Positions 52,901-64,000 of a DNA stretch of 64,000 bases are shown here, in pieces. Position 1 is the first letter of the stretch. Each line of letters starts with the position of its first letter. The position numbers and the translations under genes are program-made. Under the pieces are notes generated by a model. The model worked only from the letters and a program-made list of their open reading frames with translations, ran no database searches and had not been told where the DNA came from. Origin of the DNA: Hirundichthys speculiger. Lineage: Eukaryota > Chordata > Actinopteri > Beloniformes > Exocoetidae. The DNA is taken from contig JAGFBZ010000817.1 in NCBI GenBank assembly GCA_018398805.1, forward strand, positions 2,021,001 to 2,085,000, written 5' to 3'.

Positions 52901-54284
52901 CGATACCATTTTCCCATTTCCGTTGTTTATAAGTACACAAAAGTTCAAGATTCTGTAATTGACTCTGATTCTGTTTAAAGCTGATGGCTATTTGTTGTTG
53001 ACTTGCAACTACATTACAGCCTCCATTTCTAACCCCTTTGGTCCATTCCTTAGACAGTGGTTATTAACTTGAGTAACTAAATGCAACTACAGATAATTGC
53101 ATAATTTACAATATCAAATATCAATTTGAAAGAAAACCTTGTGCTCAATGTTGAATATCACTGTACTAAATTAGATTTCTCTGGAGGATGCTGTAATAAG
53201 ACTGTCTTATATTGTACAGTAATGGGTACCAATGTGAAGCAAGGTAATACGGACTTTAAAGTTCTTGATTTTTGTTCTGGGAAGATCCTCATTTTAAATA
53301 TTTGAAAACTTAACACCTTTACAGAAATCATGTATTATACCTTTTCCCAGATGACAGCCACAATGTTTCTCTTAGTTTGACATGGGGGGAAATAGGAGCA
53401 GAGTTCACTACAACAGTCCGAAATGGTCACGTGATCTCGAAAACCTGAAGGTGAGTTCATTATCAACTACAAATACAGCCGAGCAAGCAGTGCTCGATGA
53501 CACTCTGCTTCAAGTGCCTTTCTGTGGGGCTTGAGGTTGCGTCACACGAAAAATATTTTTCAGTGCAAAGGGGAGCACACAGAAAGAAGTTTGGGAACCA
53601 CTGTAAGAGATACTTAATAATCCATTCAATTTTTTTTTCATTTATGTATTTAATACATTTAACTGCTACACAGTGTAATAATCGATTACAGTATAATAGC
53701 ATAAAAATAATATATGTGTTAAACAGTTTGTTAGTTTTTTAAATTCCAGTACCAGCATCTGAAATATTCTCCAATGCTGATGAAAATAAGGGTATCGAGC
53801 TGTGAGTAATAACGCGCATGCACCATTCAATGCCATGTCATTTTTATTACCAGAATCCCAATTCTTCTTCATAGCTCTAAAATCCAGCACAGGGAGTTAC
53901 AAAGTACTACCTTAAACAAAGTACTACCTGTTTTGAGTTGTCAGGTGGAAAATCAAGGCATGTGAGTTGTTGGACTGAGATAGCTATCAAGCATTCTTAT
54001 TATGGGCTGGAATATCCCATCAGGAAAACTGTGGCATTATGCAAGGCTGTGGTTTCCAGAGACAGTGTGAATGTTGCTAAAAATAACACAAGAAGCATCA
54101 TTAAGCAATTAAGGAGCCATCACATGAAAAAGCACGAGTCTATTAAGTCAAAGAAAGAGAGAGAGACATACCTAAGTAGCAAGCTTTGGAGTTTGCGTTT
54201 CAGAAATGAGAGAAATTCCCCAAAGAAAGCCCAAGATTTGCAGCAATAATGGGCAGAATTATAGAATTTGTTGTCCTGAATGAC
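49917..54284 (+). other. Intronic stretch with a possible hAT fragment
   Basis: No exon recognised. An exon-like block near 53352-53451 (TTTTCCCAG acceptor, GTGAGT donor) has a stop in the only long frame. The + frame 53938-54249 is treated separately. T runs occur at 51230-51243. Confidence 0.45.
53938..54249 (+). pseudogene. Possible BED-finger fragment of a hAT-type element
   Basis: A 103-codon frame contains ALCKAVVSRDSVNVAKNNTR followed by LRSHHMKKHES, which recalls the BED zinc-finger layout (C..C, N-T-S/R, L-R-x-H-L-x-x-x-H) with the first Cys pair damaged. A Lys/Arg/Glu-rich tail follows. The match is loose and could be chance. Confidence 0.25.
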
Positions 54285-54900
54285 CAGGGGCCTCATGTAC
54301 AGAGACTTACGTGGATTTCATACTAAAACTCTGTGTATGCAGAAAGCCAAAAGTTTGCATCTGCACAAAGACATTTGATGTAAAAAACTGTGCATGCACA
54401 TGATTCCACCTACATTAATTTAGTACATCAAGCATGATATGAAATATTGTCTGAACTGACCATTAACATTCATGCTGTTGCATTGTTGTTGATATTAACT
54501 GATGAAGTTTCATTCTTTCATTTTCATCTGTGATACACCTGTCATAAGCTATCTGAGTACAAAACTGCAGGTCCTAAAAAAATAAAGTAGGATAGACAAC
54601 TGAATTGTCTCTGAATCTATAAAAAAAACTCCTGCTCTGTAATCAAAATATGTACATCAATAACATAGCTTTTTTAATCTACACTTGTATTAAACCTGGT
54701 GCAGACATTACGTGGCATGTAATGAAAGTGGTAGCTAATGCAGCTCTGACTCAGGAGCTTCAAGAACAGACCTACAGAGGTCTAGTACATTCATTTCTCC
54801 ACTAATCATTTTTATTCAGTTTGCAAGTCTCCCATTTTTTACACTATGTAGGACTTTTACTGAGCCTTTAGATGTAAATGTTTTATACATTAGGCCCCTG
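54285..54900. mobile_element. Terminal-inverted-repeat element starting CAGGGGCCT
   Basis: 616 bp bounded by CAGGGGCCTCATGTACAGAG on the left and the inverse, TTATACATTAGGCCCCTG, on the right. There is no transposase. CAGGGGCC-type ends are usual in hAT MITEs, but an 8-bp duplication is not evident. A similar end (GAGGCCCCTGG) is seen near 22376-22386. Confidence 0.55.
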
Positions 54901-57900
54901 GTCGTCACCTCAAGTCAACACTGACTCAAAAGACATTCTCTGCAGTCCTTCAGCTCTCTCCAGACGACATGTTGTTGTCACTGTCAACAGCGTCTTAGCA
55001 GCCCTTGCTGCAGAGCCTCCACATGGAGCAGGCAAAGCCTAATACTGCCTCATGGTCCTGACATGTATTTCTGCCGAACAGAATATGTTGTCTGGTCTCA
55101 GGTGTAACAAAAATTGGCATAACCTTTTAAAACCCAGCCTGGTCCACCTCTGCTACATCGGTAGAGTCAATGTCTTGCTGCCCTTCCATGTCTCATACAC
55201 TCATACAGTCCCTCCGACCTCCCCCATGCTGAGCCCTGAGCCTCACAGAACAGACAGATTATTGTTCCATAGGTCACATCAGATGGCTGGCACGCTTGAG
55301 GCCAGTTGACAGCTTGTTGTTTACAGTATGTGTAGTCAGCATGGGGCAGCCACCGCCGATCAGGGCCCTGGTGGGAGGTGGATACACCAGTGTGTGCTGG
55401 TTTTGGTGCGGGAGCGTGCTAGGAGGTGGGAGAGGTGAAAGAGGCGTAGTGGCGCTAGGGAGTTGATGTTAGCGGGGGGTCTGGCGCAGGATGCTTAACA
55501 GGGAGCCCATGGCATGAAGCCCAGCAGTCTTTGATACTCTCTGGTTCTGAGAGAGGCAGCTCAGGGAGAGGGGGGGGGGGGGGGGTGGAGAAGGGGAAAC
55601 AGAGAGAGGTGGAAGGAAAGGTAGAGATGAGGAATGAAAGGGAAAAAGGTTACCTGTGGATCAGCCAGCATTCAGCACAGAAGGACTGGGGGTAGAGGGG
55701 GTGGAGGGCGAGTGGGTGGACTTTGATGTACATCCAGGTTGGAGGATCGCATTGATCGCAGAAGGAAGCAGGGAGATGGTGGTCTACGTGCACAGTCGTT
55801 CGGATGAGGATGGCAAGAGTTCAACTGCAGCAACTTCCATGTTTTTCTGAGGAGAACTCTTGAGTGTGTGCTGAGGATGCTATACCCGTGATCTAGATAA
55901 GTTCAGGGAAATGTGTTAACTGTGCATATATTGATAATGAAGCTGAAAGTCAGTGGATGAAGTTTAAGAGATCCATTTCTTACTGCAGCTTGCTGAGACT
56001 GTGAAAGTCTTTCATCTTTTTCCCATGTGTTTGCAGCAGAAGCATTGGGGAGTTTTACTCCCTCTGTGAGTGTGTGTAAATCTGCCTACTGTGCTTGTGT
56101 GTGTGTGCGCATCGGGATGTGTTTATGAGTGCACACATTGTTCAGAGTGAACTCTCTGTGTGTATTCCAAACCAACAAAGGCAGGATCCTGCTGGGCTGC
56201 TATGTATCAATAGATCAGAGATGTGCATTTGTATGAGTGAGTGTGTCTGTGGGTGCATTCACATAGTATCTCGTGCACAATCATCAGGACAACGCGCAGG
56301 CACAAAACCTGCTGGGTCTTGCACTCTCCACAAAACACCCGGGCTCCCATAATGCATCAGTATTTCAAAGCACATCCCGGGAGACTATGCTCTAACAGTG
56401 AGGTCTCTTCTACCAGGAAGTGACACACCTTCCTGCTGTGACACAACTCTCAAAGCACGCCGACTGTGGCTCCCATAGATGTATGCAAAGAGTGTATTTG
56501 CTGTTGTCGGAGGCTGCTGCCATGTGTCTGCCTGACTTTCGGTGTTGTTTTCTTTGTGTCTCATTTTCTCCATACTTGCCTCCTTCTGGTTAAACAGCGT
56601 TGTTTCAATCTCAATCTCACAGTTTAGGGTCAGAAGACTGGCACCAGGAACATGAATAGATCCAGAGGCCTTGAGTACAATGAAAAAAAAAAGTTTTTTC
56701 AGTGACAAGGAATGAAACTAAGTGAGATTGATACATTTTTTAATTTCTTTGAACAGTGATCTTTGATCCCATGGTCAGCGTGCTGATTAGGGGTCAGAGT
56801 GGCCTTTAACTCAGTAGAAACAACTGTTTTTAGGGCTACAATAGCCACCTTGTTATAGATGATGTAAAAGTATTCCAAAAGCAAGCAACAGTAACAAATT
56901 GTTAACATATTTCCTGTTTAGACTGAGCTTTTAAAGTTTAAACTATGTTTCTGTTATATGCAGATAATTTCTTAAATTATGTGGCTATGATGAGAAGAAG
57001 GAGACAAGCTTCTTCATGGATGAGTCATCTGAGAAATCATTGTGCTCAGGCAGTCTTGACAGTTCAGAAAATCACAATAAGAAGCTGCAGACGTTCACAC
57101 TAGCCTGTTATGTCACCTCCATAGCTGCTTGCTGAGGGCTGGAGTGCTTGTCTGTTTCAACCAAAGTAATTTACAGCTTCTGTGCACTACTTTTGGCATG
57201 CCATGTGACAAGTTTGCAATATCTTTAGATGGGCTTCTGCGCAACATTGTCACAGAGGTGTCTGCACAACCACAGGGAAGAAAGCAGCGCTCATCCCAAT
57301 TTGTTTAGTTAAGCCAAGGTCCTTAAACAGAGATGAGAAGTCACTTAAGTTTACTAACTGGCTCAGAGGATGAAAGGGAATTTCTTCAATATTACAAGGG
57401 GCTCACTTACCTTTGCCAAGAGCAGAAGATTATTGTGGATCCAGGCCAGTAAAAGAGCAGATTTCAGTCTTACAAGTCTAAAGACTTAAAGTCTATTCTC
57501 TGCCCACTGTGTTTCTCAAAATGCAAACCTCTGTTCCTGTGTCACAAAACATTAATTCATATCATCAAAGATGACATATTTGTATGCGTCTAAGGATTTG
57601 TTTTCACTCACATTTGTATCAAGACTTTGAAGGCAGATCAAGGCAAGGAATCACTTTTTGGAAATTTCTTAGCATTTACTGTCAGAATAGTGCTATATCA
57701 AAGTGAATGGTACAGTCCTATAAAGCTAAGATTGCAATCGTACCACTGCGTCTGATTAAGTTTGTTGTCACATATTTGTTGGACAGTATGTTGTTGGATT
57801 ATAGTTGTTTTTCCTGTTTGATGCGGCAGGATATGCAGCAGGATATGAAGTTGTGTTTGTCATGAACGTTTTCATTGTTAAGCCCAGTGAAACTAATATT

Positions 57901-58364
57901 CCCACCATGCTGTTCATATCGTCAAATAACGAGAGAAAAAAACGCACAACCAATGTCTAAATGCCATTAAGATTATTCACATTCTTAGCTCACATTTTCC
58001 ACAAGTCTGTATAAATTCTGTGAACTATGAAGTAGTGTTTTAGGATTTAGTGATTTCATTAATGAGTTGATAAGAATTTATGAGCAAAATTATGGCAGCA
58101 GTTTTGTGCCCTGGATGTGCACAGATCCAGCAATGTTTGTCAGCTAGAGACCCACCTGTAGAGCAGATGCAAAGCTGTGGTTGAAATCTGGAACTGGACT
58201 ACAAAATGGCTAATTCACTGCAGAGCTACAATATACCAAACAAGTTCCTAATGAGAAACAGCCTGAAAATATTAAGAATGTGCGCTTACAGACATCTCTA
58301 TGTTATGCTCAGATATGTTGACTGTGAACATAACAGGAACTGTTTAGAAAGATATATATATAAT
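54901..58364 (+). other. Intronic stretch, no exon recognised
   Basis: Includes a G run of about 16 at 55570-55585 inside a purine-rich block (55550-55650) and GT patches near 56090-56110. The 64-aa frame 55656-55850 is GC-rich with no domain. The rest is unique AT-rich DNA. Confidence 0.5.
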
Positions 58365-58921
58365 TAGGGCTGGGCTAGTTAACGCGTTATTATCGTGTTA
58401 ACACATTAATTTATTAACGCCGATATTTATTTTATTGCGTTAATGCATGTTACTCACATGCTTTTGTTTTGAATAGTCTGTTACTGACTGCTGCCGGACC
58501 GGAAGATAATTGGCAGGTAAACATGCTGGAAAGCTGAAACAGACACGGAGAGCTGAAATGGCTTTGTTTTATAATGAAGGAACAGACTAGAGAATAGCAC
58601 GACAGTCAACACATGGAGCAGATCTGATGATAAATGGAGGAATGACGCGATCGTCTTGAACAAAGGAGGTTTGAACGTTTTTTTTTCAGACAGAATTGTT
58701 AATATTGCTACCTGAGTAGCTACCCGAACTGTAAAGTACATGGATTTTTATCCCTCTCCATGTCTGTTTTAGCTTTTCCGCATGTTTACCTGCCAATTTT
58801 CTTCAGGCTTTTCAAAACAAAAGCATATGAGCAACATGCGTTAACGGGCGATAAAATAAATGTCGGCGTTAATAAAGTAATGAGTTAACGCGATAATAAT
58901 GCGTTAACTTGCCCAGCCCTA
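58365..58921. mobile_element. hAT-like element, copy 5 (foldback form)
   Basis: Both ends are the same family end: it starts TAGGGCTGGGC...GTTAACGCGTTATTATCG and finishes with the inverse, CGATAATAATGCGTTAACTTGCCCAGCCCTA split over the last 35 bp. The left arm (58365-58555) and right arm (about 58740-58921) pair as inverted repeats. The interior 58560-58740 belongs to the reverse-oriented copy. The GATTAATCG end found on copies 1-3 is absent. It sits beside a TA tract (58925-59003). Confidence 0.75.

Positions 58922-59003
<82 letters not shown>
58922..59003. repeat. (TA)n microsatellite
   Basis: About 80 bp of TA with one CTATA interruption, touching the right end of hAT-like copy 5. Confidence 0.95.
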
Positions 59004-59009
<6 letters not shown>

Positions 59010-60984
59010 GTAATTTGATCTAATCTGATTTGATTCCATTTATCAACTTAATTATTGTATGAATTTGCAACCAAACTCTTTAGTCAAGATCTGCTATTTG
59101 TGCTGAAATATAATTGACAACAGATGAGCAATCGAGAAAATGAAACATATGCAACCAGTCCTGTCACATTCTTGTGATGGCTGTTTGAGGTCTGTAAATG
59201 CGGTGGTCATGTTAACCAAGCCCTAACAGACCAGACACATTAAAATTATATTTCTTAAAGACTAATTGATTTCTTATTGTGTAGCCGCCAAGTAAATCAG
59301 AAAATTGCATCCAGTCATTGAGGTATTTGCCTTTGCAGAGTGTTTAAGATGTTTTAAGTGATGGAGCTTTGGCAAGGCTTTCTGCCCTGGAGTGGCTTGT
59401 ATTTAATGGACTGCCATGAAATCATAATTGCGTGTTTATGAACAAACCAGCTGGTTGAGGCAGAGGGTAATTATTTTCTCACCGTTCTTCGTTCTCCTTG
59501 CCGCATACTTGCGTCTGATAACGGCCTGGTGGAAAATAAACATTTGGGAAAAAAGAAAATAGTTCCAAAAGAGAAAAACTAAGCCTCTGTAGTTCTTACT
59601 GTCTGTGTTCAGAAATCGCCTTTTCTGCTGCTTCTTTCCTTTTGTCTTTCATTGTTTTTTCTTTTATTAGAACATTAAAGTTGATTTTGAAGAAAGCTAC
59701 ATTAAGAAATGTATCTAGAACTGCATCAGCTTGACTTCTGGTCCTGAAAAAAGCCACGTACTGCATTTTGATCATCAAGTAAGTGCTGGTGACGGGATTG
59801 TGCTGGAACCAGTTCAGAGCTGGTTCATCTTTGGAATACTTTAAGAACTAGCTTACTTTTCCACATACACGTGGCTCTGTAGAGCTACTAGAGAACCATG
59901 TTATTACTCATTATATCTCTTTCAATGTGGTTGAATTCTTTAATGTACTCTGTTTCTGTAAAAGACCTCAGTGCTCAAAGGACACAGACCAGCGTTTATC
60001 TTGTTTTCCCCTTAAAACTAGTGTCTTAATAATGCCATTATATGTTTGTAAAGGTTGTCATAAACAACAGTTGGCACTTGTGGATGCTTTTTGCTATGTT
60101 GACAAGCTTTTTTCCTAATGCTGACCAGTATTTATGAGTACTGATACAAACAGGATTTATATGTGCTGTTTTTAACAGGATCCAGAAGAGCCAGCTGTTG
60201 GTGTTGCAACACCAAAAAATGTTTATTAATGTGGATGCAAACACTGCTTTTAATCTAATCTTTAAAGAAGCATTTGTGAATGCCTCTTTATGATGCTCAT
60301 CGGACAATGCCGACAAATGCCAACCACTGATTTTACAAAATTTTTTTTCCAGTGCTGCTTCCATTTCTCTTCCATTATGAAGCAGTTTTTTTTTTTAAAT
60401 TATTTTATTTGAATCAAACAAGGCACTAAGCCTGCAGGGGTCTTTTTATTCTTATATATAGCGAGCAAAATGTTTTCATCAAAATGTTTTTGGGTTTTTT
60501 TTGTAGTTGGATGTCAGAAAAATGTCAAATAAAACCGTAACTGCACTGTAACCACTCTGGTAGAGAAGACCTAACAACTGCCAGGAGTGACACAAGTAAC
60601 ACCACTACAGGTCCAGTAACCTCAGATGCTTGATGTCGTCATCCTGCTCTGATCAAACATCACATTTCATGACTCATTTATCGATGGCTCTTTTTATAAA
60701 TAGCTTTTCACAGAAAAACCGTTGGGACGTTCAGATTTTGTTTTCTATCAATTGATTCTACTTGGACAGTTTCCAGACTACAACTAACATTTTGAGATTA
60801 ACATTTTTACAGTTCAGTTTAAGTGCATTACGCCTTATAATTCAAGTCAAATTTACAAAGAAAGTCTAAAGTAAAAAAATATAAATACAAAACATGAAGT
60901 AGAAGAAATAGCTCTTCTAGAAAGCTAACTGAAAGCTTGATAGTTTATTTTAATTTTTTTTTTTTTAATGAGTACCTGAAGCAT
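59004..60984 (+). other. Intronic stretch, possible conserved non-coding block
   Basis: 59260-59540 has few simple repeats and several TAAT/ATTA-type cores, the look of conserved non-coding enhancer DNA, but conservation cannot be judged here. The rest is AT-rich with T runs at 60386-60396 and 60951-60966. Confidence 0.35.
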
Positions 60985-61186
60985 CTACATGCTCATCTCA
61001 GACATGCTTGTTAGGGATTTATTGACAAAGAATGAGAATGTATCATGAAAAAAACTATTTTTTGCTGCAATTCTTTGTTTTTCTTGTTGGATAAATTTAA
61101 CATATTTAGCTCTGTGTTTGTTGTCAAAATGCCGATGTAGATTATACTCTTTCATGACTGACACTGCCTCATAACACAAAAGACAT

Positions 61187-62030
61187 GGGCCCCGATCGTA
61201 CACTTCCCACTAGCCACTACCACTAGTCGCTACCCGCAAATTGCGGGTTTAGGAACCTCCGCTAACCACTAATGCAATTTTCCGCTCCCTAAAGCCGCTA
61301 CCCGTTTATGCCGACTCCCTTACTCACATTGTAGGTGTGGCAATTGGCGTGTCTTTTGCCCTTTCCGCAAACTAAGTATCTTGCGATTGCGGGTTGCGGG
61401 TAGCAACCCGGTATGTCGGTGCGTACAAGAGCGCGTCCAAATGGCATCAATGTGTGTCCACCTGGTCACATGTGGACGTGCACAAACGGCTCTACCTCTC
61501 GAATTAACACTTGTATATAAAGCGTGATTTGGCCTCACTTGAACCCCTGAGAAAATGGCAGAGATCATCTTAAACGGCTTGCTCGCCAGTTAAACCATAG
61601 ACGACCAGAGCGTGTTTAGTGGGAGCACACCGACTATCTGGGACTTTCAGGTAGCCGATAGGAATTGTCTGTGTAAGAATATTTTTATGTATATATCAGT
61701 GCAGAGGAGGAGGGGGAAGGAAGAGGGGGAAGCTCTACAGCAGAGTCCCGACAAGCTGCGCATGAGAGCTGCTCCGATCTGTAAGAAAAGACACTCCATA
61801 GCGGTTTGCGGGCAGCGCAATCTGCTCTTACAGGCAATGGCTACTGACGTGCTGATTGGTTTAACAGGTGGAACGCCCTAAACACTCCTATGAAAAATTT
61901 AGCGGGTAGCGCAGGTGGGATAGCGGGTTTAGCAAGGGTGGAAGATTGCGTTCTTAGTGGGGAAACGCCCCTCCCGCTACCCACTATCTCTAAATAGCGG
62001 CTTTAGGAGATCTAGCGGAAGGTCGGGCCC
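61187..62030. mobile_element. GGGCCC-ended insertion (PIF/Harbinger-like)
   Basis: About 844 bp starting GGGCCCCGATC and ending GGTCGGGCCC, with CAT or AT on both sides (CAT|GGGCCC and GGGCC|CAT). Inverted similarity continues inward (TAAAGCCGCTA near 61290 against TAGCGGCTTTA near 61995), and copies of GCGGGTAGC/GCTACCCGC recur on both sides. GTATATAAAGCG at 61513-61524, followed by GAGAAAATGGCAGAGATC at 61550-61567, looks like the promoter and start of the lost autonomous gene; that frame stops after about 11 codons. A 3-bp duplication and GGG start suggest PIF/Harbinger, though the usual target is TTA/TAA. Confidence 0.65.
61513..61524 (+). promoter_or_regulatory. TATA-box-like site inside the GGGCCC-ended element
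   Basis: GTATATAAAGCG lies about 40 bp upstream of an ATG (61555) in good context. It probably belonged to the parent element's own promoter. Whether it still works is unknown. Confidence 0.35.
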
Positions 62031-62330
62031 ATACTGTTTTTTCACCTTGAGGTACAAACTTGTATTTGTTTTCCCAACGTTCATGAAATTGCCGTCCTTT
62101 TGCGTCAATTTTTCTTTTCTTGGACATATTGGGGTTAGTTTGTAGAGGTTTTTCTTATTCCCACCAGTTCTGAAAATCGTCTTGATGTCTTGCTCATGAT
62201 GAGATACTGTTATCGTTGTGGGTAATGACGAAATGCATTATGGAAGATGTAGTTCATTGTCAATATATGCTTTAAAGTGGTATAAGCTAATTTAAATTCT
62301 TAAAATATTGGTTCTAAAAGTTAAGACAAT

Positions 62331-62412
62331 GATGCACGAGCTATCGAGGGCCACATAAAATGACGTGGCGGGCCACATTTGGCATGTAGGCCTTGTGTTT
62401 GATACATGTGAT
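62331..62412 (-). repeat. hAT-associated terminal-region fragment
   Basis: AGGGCCACATAAAATGACGT, GGCGGGCCACATTTGGCATG and GGCCTTGTGTTTGATACATG form a widely dispersed fish repeat block, often next to GGCCCGCGGGCC-type hAT ends. It lies upstream of the transposase relic at 60985-62127 and is probably part of the same old insertion. Confidence 0.45.
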
Positions 62413-64000
62413 GTAGAATACGCTCGACCACAGATGTCCACTGGCTGTTTTGCATCCTGCCTAAAAACATCTGGAGACACAACTTGTCAGTCTGTCAACT
62501 GTTGCTATTCCAGAAACAAAACTAGGTAATTCAAGGCAGAGCTGGTATGACGTGAATTTGGTGGTAGAACACTATCATCAGGGCTGGTGAGAGCTGACCT
62601 GCTCAGGCTTGAATACAGCACATTTATCCTGTCTCATTACAGAAGCCACTGCTCTCACATTTAGCCTTGTTAGCCACTCTGAATGAACATCCAGTCGCCC
62701 ACTGAGGATTCAAGGGTTAATTGTGGCTCGTGTCAGAACTTGGACCTGGCCACTTCAATAATGGGCAGCAGCTATTGGCTTGCTGCCTATGTGTATTTGT
62801 GTATGTGTGTGTGTGTGTGTGTTAGTGTGTGTAAGTGTGTATGATGTTGTAGTCCTGTGCATACGTGTGCATTGCCTGTCTTTGGATATTGGCTTTGGTG
62901 TTGACCCCAGGTCAGCTCTGCCTCTCCATGCTGTCTATAATGACAGATGGTAGACCCAAGGGAGGAGTTCAAGGTCTGGAGGGCTCCATACACTGATGAC
63001 ACACACCTCCGCTCTGAGTAGGATGCTCACACCACTGAAGATAGGAACACGCACAAAAATATTTTTTTCACCTGTGTGAAAAATTAAGGTCACTCAGATT
63101 TACCCATGCGACACCCCACTGATGTAAATACACCCCGCATCCCACTCATCCCCTCCAGGTCTCTTTATTACAGTCAGCAGTTTGGGGGGTATGTACCCAT
63201 GTGTTCATTCTTCTTTCCATTTGTCCATTCATCTATCGACTGTGATAAATTGACCTAACACCGTCTGACCTCTGGACACACACCCCTTTTTAACTCCCAT
63301 CCATTGCCAGCAAATGCCCCATCAGCCCTGACTAATTAATGGATATTAGATATGCTTGACATGGCTGCTGATATGCAACATGTTAGTGGATATCTTCTGG
63401 GCAATTGTGTGCGACAGCAAGTCAATTGCTGTTGGTTTTTTTTTGTTTTTTTGTTTGTTTGTTTTTTTTTTATTTTTATTTGGGGTTGTATGCAAGATTT
63501 CGTGTTTGATGAAAAGAAACAGGTTACATGTTCTACCACCGCCCCTCCACTCCTTTGCAGCATCGTAAATAATCTCTACACCATATTCAAACAGGCACAC
63601 ATGCACACAGGCAAACACAAACAAACAAACAAACAAACAAATACTGTTGATACATGTAGGCTTGAAGATGCTTATTAATTCATGGATTGGTATAGACTGG
63701 GTATATTGTAATTGTAAAGAGGAAAAAGTCAACAAACCAAATACAGAAAAGATACAGAATAGGATGAAACTTGTGTTATATTTTCTCTAACCATTTAAGC
63801 ACAAAGAGCATTTACAGTATTTCTGTCTCTATTCATTACTGCCTGAAAGGGTGACACCAAACCAAAAAGTTTGGACTTGGTCTTGGATAATATTCTAGCA
63901 AAACAAAGTTCACTGAGTTTGTTATTGTCAAGTATTAGCCCAAAAAACATTTGGCTAATACTTACTGAAATACTTTTTTTTTTTTTTTTTTTTTTTTTTT
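62413..64000 (+). other. Non-coding end of the window
   Basis: Unique-looking sequence with a TG tract at 62800-62822, T/GTTT-rich runs at 63437-63480, an AAAC repeat at about 63615-63640 and a pure T run from 63974 to the last base. The 129-aa and 108-aa frames here run over simple repeats and overlap on both strands. No exon is recognised. Confidence 0.55.

Larger units (their letters stand above)
60985..62127 (-). pseudogene. hAT-type transposase N-terminus with BED-like zinc finger, interrupted
   Basis: The minus-strand ATG at 62127 opens MSKKRKIDAKGRQFHERWEN and runs to 62031. After the inserted element (61187-62030) it resumes at about 61184 with CLLCYEAVSVMKEYNLHRHF, a C-x2-C ... H ... 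H finger, and ends at a stop at 60985. Such fingers open the transposase-derived coding regions often annotated in fish as GTF2IRD2-like or ZBED-like. Removing the insertion with one copy of its short duplication keeps the frame exactly. The long catalytic part is missing, so this is a relic. A GGGCCACAT...GGCGGGCCACATTTGG block at 62347-62385, common in fish hAT elements, may be its 5' flank. Confidence 0.7.

Noticed and set aside
53341..53460. Exon-like block with TTTTCCCAG and GTGAGT borders
   Set aside because: The only long frame (starting D-D-S-H-N-V) meets a TGA before the donor and shows no convertase or other domain.

Overview
The window looks like 64 kb of vertebrate nuclear DNA, most likely from a ray-finned (teleost) fish. 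Coding content is very sparse and split into short exons with GT-AG borders. CA/GT and TA microsatellites are abundant. The dispersed repeats have a typical fish flavour: Tc1-like elements with long inverted repeats, hAT-type elements starting TAGGGCTGGGC, V-SINE cores and a tRNA-type SINE. I see no bacterial-style operon, CRISPR array, rRNA gene or intact tRNA gene.

Only one host gene is supported: part of a proprotein convertase of the furin/kexin (PCSK) family on the + strand. Three consecutive exons join in frame (6642-6723, 13236-13339, 19427-19532). They encode the end of the pro-domain with an R-E-K-R maturation site, a linker with a second basic cluster, the start of the catalytic domain (FNDPLW...QW), and the strand carrying the first catalytic aspartate (IIDDG). 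The introns between them are about 6.5 and 6.1 kb. No later exon (the His and Ser regions of the triad, the P-domain) could be recognised in the remaining 44 kb, so the next intron is very long, or the next exon is small and I missed it. The signal peptide and first pro-domain exons are not visible either and probably lie upstream of base 1. Which PCSK paralogue this is cannot be settled here; the catalytic segment looks closest to PCSK1 by eye.

The rest is intronic or intergenic DNA with transposon relics, several nested. 2325-4790 is a Tc1-like relic split by a hAT-like element (2850-3963). 7043-8830 is a second hAT-like copy split by a 678-bp solo LTR with a 4-bp target duplication. 24490-25223, 29500-30260 and 32270-33207 are decayed Tc1-like transposases. 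27842-29190 is the longest hAT-like copy, with a clean 8-bp duplication. 37595-37895 and 58365-58921 are rearranged or foldback copies. 41804-43416 is a structurally complete Tc1-like element with IR/DR ends but a broken transposase. 49096-49910 is a nearly palindromic 815-bp element. 54285-54900 is a terminal-inverted-repeat element. At 60985-62412 a hAT-type transposase relic with a BED-like zinc finger is interrupted by a GGGCCC-ended element of about 844 bp.

I found no new multi-gene system. The points most worth following are the convertase's unusual N-terminal linker, the nested insertions that give relative ages, the association of the hAT-like family with long TA tracts, and the long palindromic element.
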